Assembly (NCBI GenBank): GCA_014804695.1
Contig: JAAUZJ010000020.1
Location: forward strand, 56,216-120,215
Direction: 5' to 3'
Source: Lachnospiraceae bacterium
Lineage (GTDB): Bacteria > Bacillota > Clostridia > Lachnospirales > Lachnospiraceae
DNA length: 64,000 nucleotides
Both the position numbers and the translations under genes were made by a program. Each line of letters starts with the position of its first letter. Position 1 is the stretch's first letter. Of this stretch, positions 61,787 through 64,000 are shown in pieces. The notes beneath the pieces were generated by a model. That model was not told the origin of the DNA. It searched no databases and saw only the letters and a program-made list of their open reading frames with translations.

Positions 61787-63553
61787 ATGAAGAAATTTTT
61801 GGATATAATTTCGAAAGAAATGAAAAAAGCATTTGAAACTGCCGGATATGAGCCAGAGCTTGGAAAAGTTACACTCTCCAATCGCCCCGATTTGTGCGAA
61901 TTCCAGTGTAACGGAGCAATGGCAGGGGCAAAACAGTATCATAAAGCCCCTATTATGATTGCAAACGATGTGGCAGCCAAACTTGAGGGCAGCGCTGTTT
62001 TTTCGCAAGTTGATGCAGTGGCTCCTGGCTTTCTTAATTTGAGGGTTACAGAGAGCTTTTTGAAGGAATATCTCAACAAGATGCGTGAGGATGAGAAATT
62101 TGGGTTGCAGATGCCGGAGAAGGCACAGAAGATCATAGTGGATTATGGCGGAGCAAACGTTGCAAAACCGCTCCATGTGGGACATTTGCGGCCTGCAATT
62201 ATCGGTGAGAGCATCAAAAGAATCTGCCGCTATGCGGGGCATGATGTGATTGGCGATATTCATATGGGAGACTGGGGGCTGCAAATGGGGCTTATTATTA
62301 CAGAGTTAAAGAAGAGACAGCCGCAGTTACCGTATTTTGATGAAAACTATAGCGGGGAATATCCGATAGAAGCTCCTTTTACCATATCAGAGCTTGAAGA
62401 AATCTATCCGACAGCGAGTGAAAAGGCAAAAAACGATGCTGAGTATAAAGCGGAGGCGCTTGATGCAACTTATAAGCTGCAAAGCGGTCTGCGCGGTTAT
62501 CGTGCGCTTTGGCAGCATATTATGAATGTGTCCATAGTGGACTTAAAGAAAAACTATGAGAATCTGGATGTTGAATTCGACCTCTGGAAGGGGGAATCGG
62601 ACGTCCATAATATAATTCCCGGCATGGTGGAAAAAATGAAGAGCGGCGGTTATGCATACGAGAGTGACGGCGCCTTGGTAGTAGATGTAAAAGAAGAGAC
62701 AGACACTAAGGAAATGCCGCCATGCATGATTCTTAAATCAGACGGCGCTTCATTATACAGCACTACGGACTTGGCAACCATCATGGACCGTATGGACAAA
62801 TATGATCCGGACAAAATTATTTACGTTACGGATAAACGTCAGAGCCTCCATTTCGAACAGGTATTCCGCTGTGCGAGAAAGACCGGTCTGGCTAAGCCTG
62901 AAACTGAGTTTGTGCACATCGGAAACGGAACTATGAACGGCAGCGACGGAAAGCCTTTTAAAACAAGGGAAGGCGGTGTAATGCGTCTTGAAAGCCTTCT
63001 TAATGAAATCAACGAGGAGACTTACCGTAAAATTACTGAAAATAAATCCATGAGCGAAAAAGAAGCAAAAGAAACAGCAAAAATCGTTGCACTTTCCGCT
63101 GTTAAATATGGTGATTTATCCAATCAGGCTTCTAAGGACTATGTTTTTGATATTGAACGCTTTACCTCATTTGAGGGCGATACCGGTCCGTATATTTTGT
63201 ATACAATAGTTAGGATTAAATCTATTTTAAGCAAATATAATGAACAGAAAAACGTCGCAGACACTCCTTCGTTAAATGACACGCTAAATGAGTCTGAGAA
63301 AGCTTTGATGTTGGAAATTACCAAGTTTAATGCAATGATCGAGGCGGCTTATGAAGAAATAGCACCTCACAAGGTCTGCGCATATATTTACGACCTTGCA
63401 AACGCATTTAACCACTTTTATCATGAAACCAAGATATTGACAGAAGAGGATAAAGAAAAGCAGGCGGGGTGGATTGCATTACTTATGTTAACCAGAGATG
63501 TTTTGGAAACATGTATTGATATTCTGGGATTTAGCGCACCGGAAAGGATGTAG
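61787..63553 (+). CDS. argS: Arginyl-tRNA synthetase
   Basis: Charges tRNA-Arg. The 588 residues carry the N-terminal additional domain, the class I HIGH-like motif KPLHVGHLRP (about 129-138), the arginine-binding region DWGLQMG, the FKTREG segment that replaces a normal KMSKS loop, and the DALR anticodon-binding domain at the end (YDLANAFNHFYHET). The ATG at 61787 is preferred to 61775 because AAAAGGA (61768-61774) is 12 bases from the former and touches the latter. No T-box leader is seen upstream. Confidence 0.97.
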   Translation: MKKFLDIISKEMKKAFETAGYEPELGKVTLSNRPDLCEFQCNGAMAGAKQYHKAPIMIANDVAAKLEGSAVFSQVDAVAPGFLNLRVTESFLKEYLNKMREDEKFGLQMPEKAQKIIVDYGGANVAKPLHVGHLRPAIIGESIKRICRYAGHDVIGDIHMGDWGLQMGLIITELKKRQPQLPYFDENYSGEYPIEAPFTISELEEIYPTASEKAKNDAEYKAEALDATYKLQSGLRGYRALWQHIMNVSIVDLKKNYENLDVEFDLWKGESDVHNIIPGMVEKMKSGGYAYESDGALVVDVKEETDTKEMPPCMILKSDGASLYSTTDLATIMDRMDKYDPDKIIYVTDKRQSLHFEQVFRCARKTGLAKPETEFVHIGNGTMNGSDGKPFKTREGGVMRLESLLNEINEETYRKITENKSMSEKEAKETAKIVALSAVKYGDLSNQASKDYVFDIERFTSFEGDTGPYILYTIVRIKSILSKYNEQKNVADTPSLNDTLNESEKALMLEITKFNAMIEAAYEEIAPHKVCAYIYDLANAFNHFYHETKILTEEDKEKQAGWIALLMLTRDVLETCIDILGFSAPERM

Positions 63554-63596
63554 CAGATTCTTATATATTCAATATAGGAAAAAATAAAAAAACCCC

Positions 63597-63626
63597 TTGA
63601 CAAAAGCATACCATAAATTGTATACT
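63597..63626 (+). promoter_or_regulatory. Promoter of the tRNA pair
   Basis: TTGACA (63597-63602), 18-bp spacer, TATACT (63621-63626). Confidence 0.8.
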
Positions 63627-63664
63627 AGCAAAGCGGGCTGTAAACAAGCAGTCCAATACTTAAT

Positions 63665-63737
63665 GGGATCTTAGCTCAGCTGGGAGAGCATCTGCCTTAC
63701 AAGCAGAGGGTCATAGGTTCGAGCCCTATAGGTCCCA
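63665..63737 (+). tRNA. tRNA-Val (anticodon TAC)
   Basis: Acceptor GGGATCT/AGGTCCC with one G-T pair, D-arm GCTC/GAGC, anticodon stem CTGC/GCAG with loop CTTACAA, T-arm with GGTTCGAGCC. Discriminator A; CCA is not encoded. Confidence 0.96.
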
Positions 63738-63743
63738 TTATAT

Positions 63744-63817
63744 GGCGAGATAGCTCAGTTGGCTAGAGCACACGGTTCATACCCGTGGTGTCGAGGGTTC
63801 AAATCCCCCTCTCGCTA
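63744..63817 (+). tRNA. tRNA-Met (anticodon CAT)
   Basis: Acceptor GGCGAGA/TCTCGCT, D-arm GCTC/GAGC, anticodon stem CACGG/CCGTG with loop TTCATAC, T-arm GGGTTCAAATCCC. It lacks the initiator features (three G-C pairs at the anticodon stem, unpaired first base), so it is the elongator; a tRNA-Ile2 read through lysidine cannot be fully excluded. Six bases after tRNA-Val. Confidence 0.92.
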
Positions 63818-63825
63818 CTTAAGAG

Positions 63826-63866
63826 AAGTCCGGAAACCTTATAAAATTAGGTGTTCCGGACTTTTT
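63826..63866 (+). terminator. Terminator of the tRNA pair
   Basis: AAGTCCGGAA (with ACCT) pairs with (AGGTG) TTCCGGACTT, followed by TTTT. Confidence 0.88.
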
Positions 63867-63950
63867 GGCTTTTGAACTGTATAAACAACGGTAAGCGTAG
63901 TAAATTAGGTAGACTTTACACTTCTGTGGTTTAGTGATTATATGGCAGTT

Positions 63951-64000
63951 TTACTCTTTGATTTCGTCAATGTCTGTGAGATTCACACCCAAAACATTGA
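63951..64000 (-). CDS. C-terminal end of a gene entering from the right edge
   Basis: On the minus strand a frame runs from the window edge to a TAA at 63951-63953, encoding NVLGVNLTDIDEIKE. It is convergent to the tRNA pair, and the codons look normal. Too short to name. Confidence 0.35.
   Translation of the reverse strand, partial: NVLGVNLTDIDEIKE

Overview
The window looks like a chromosomal segment of a low-GC, anaerobic Firmicute of the class Clostridia, most likely Lachnospiraceae. The reasons are the clostridial forms of the housekeeping genes (long PurL with a fused glutaminase, clpC-radA neighbourhood, QueH), a CheA/CheW/MCP/Hpt chemotaxis set, a MalEFG-type sugar transporter without its own ATPase, and strong AAGGAGG-type ribosome binding sites. 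Species cannot be fixed from the sequence alone. No prophage, integrase, transposase or CRISPR array was seen.

Layout. 1-4.9 kb: chemotaxis signalling (cheA, cheW, a receptor, a stand-alone Hpt protein). 5-9 kb: a DUF218 membrane protein, two gene fragments (GNAT, Phd-type antitoxin), a TPR lipoprotein, a Nudix-like protein and pyrF. 9.2-13.2 kb: an SbcD/SbcC-like (YhaO/YhaN-type) pair. 13.5-15.6 kb, minus strand: a BlaR1-type M56 sensor peptidase and BlaI repressor with two visible operators. 15.7-19.1 kb: pyrE, two small membrane proteins and an M29 aminopeptidase. 19.3-22.7 kb: purE-purM-purN-purD. 22.8-29.3 kb: a zinc-ribbon protein, an SH3b membrane protein, a GntR regulator, clpC, a small unknown protein and radA. 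29.5-34.3 kb: an LCP protein and a heterodimeric ABC exporter, then tRNA-Trp on the minus strand. 34.6-35.8 kb: two accessory-looking genes. 35.9-46.6 kb: a beta-galactan locus with GH42, LacI, an unknown 613-residue protein, a zinc-ribbon protein, GH53 and malEFG-like transporter genes. 46.8-52 kb: an MFS carrier, a cyclic-nucleotide-domain protein, an unknown protein and TetR. 52-60.4 kb: purL, carA, carB. 60.8-63.8 kb: queH, argS, tRNA-Val and tRNA-Met.

How the genes fit together. Nucleotide synthesis is the recurring metabolic theme: pyrE, pyrF and carAB for pyrimidines, purE/M/N/D/L for purines, spread over four transcription units. The galactan locus reads as one system. A lipoprotein binding protein and two permeases import galacto-oligosaccharides, and GH53 and GH42, both without signal peptides, would cut them in the cytoplasm. 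A LacI repressor has a good operator exactly at the predicted transcription start of the operon.

The most unusual feature is a set of five long intergenic inverted repeats (about 135-310 bp) at 4983-5216, 13192-13499, 48266-48434, 60470-60740 and 61619-61753. Two share a 77-bp identical core and two others share a different core, but the outer arms are different at every locus while remaining nearly perfectly self-complementary. They may be a family of structured RNAs or mobile hairpin elements; I do not recognise them.
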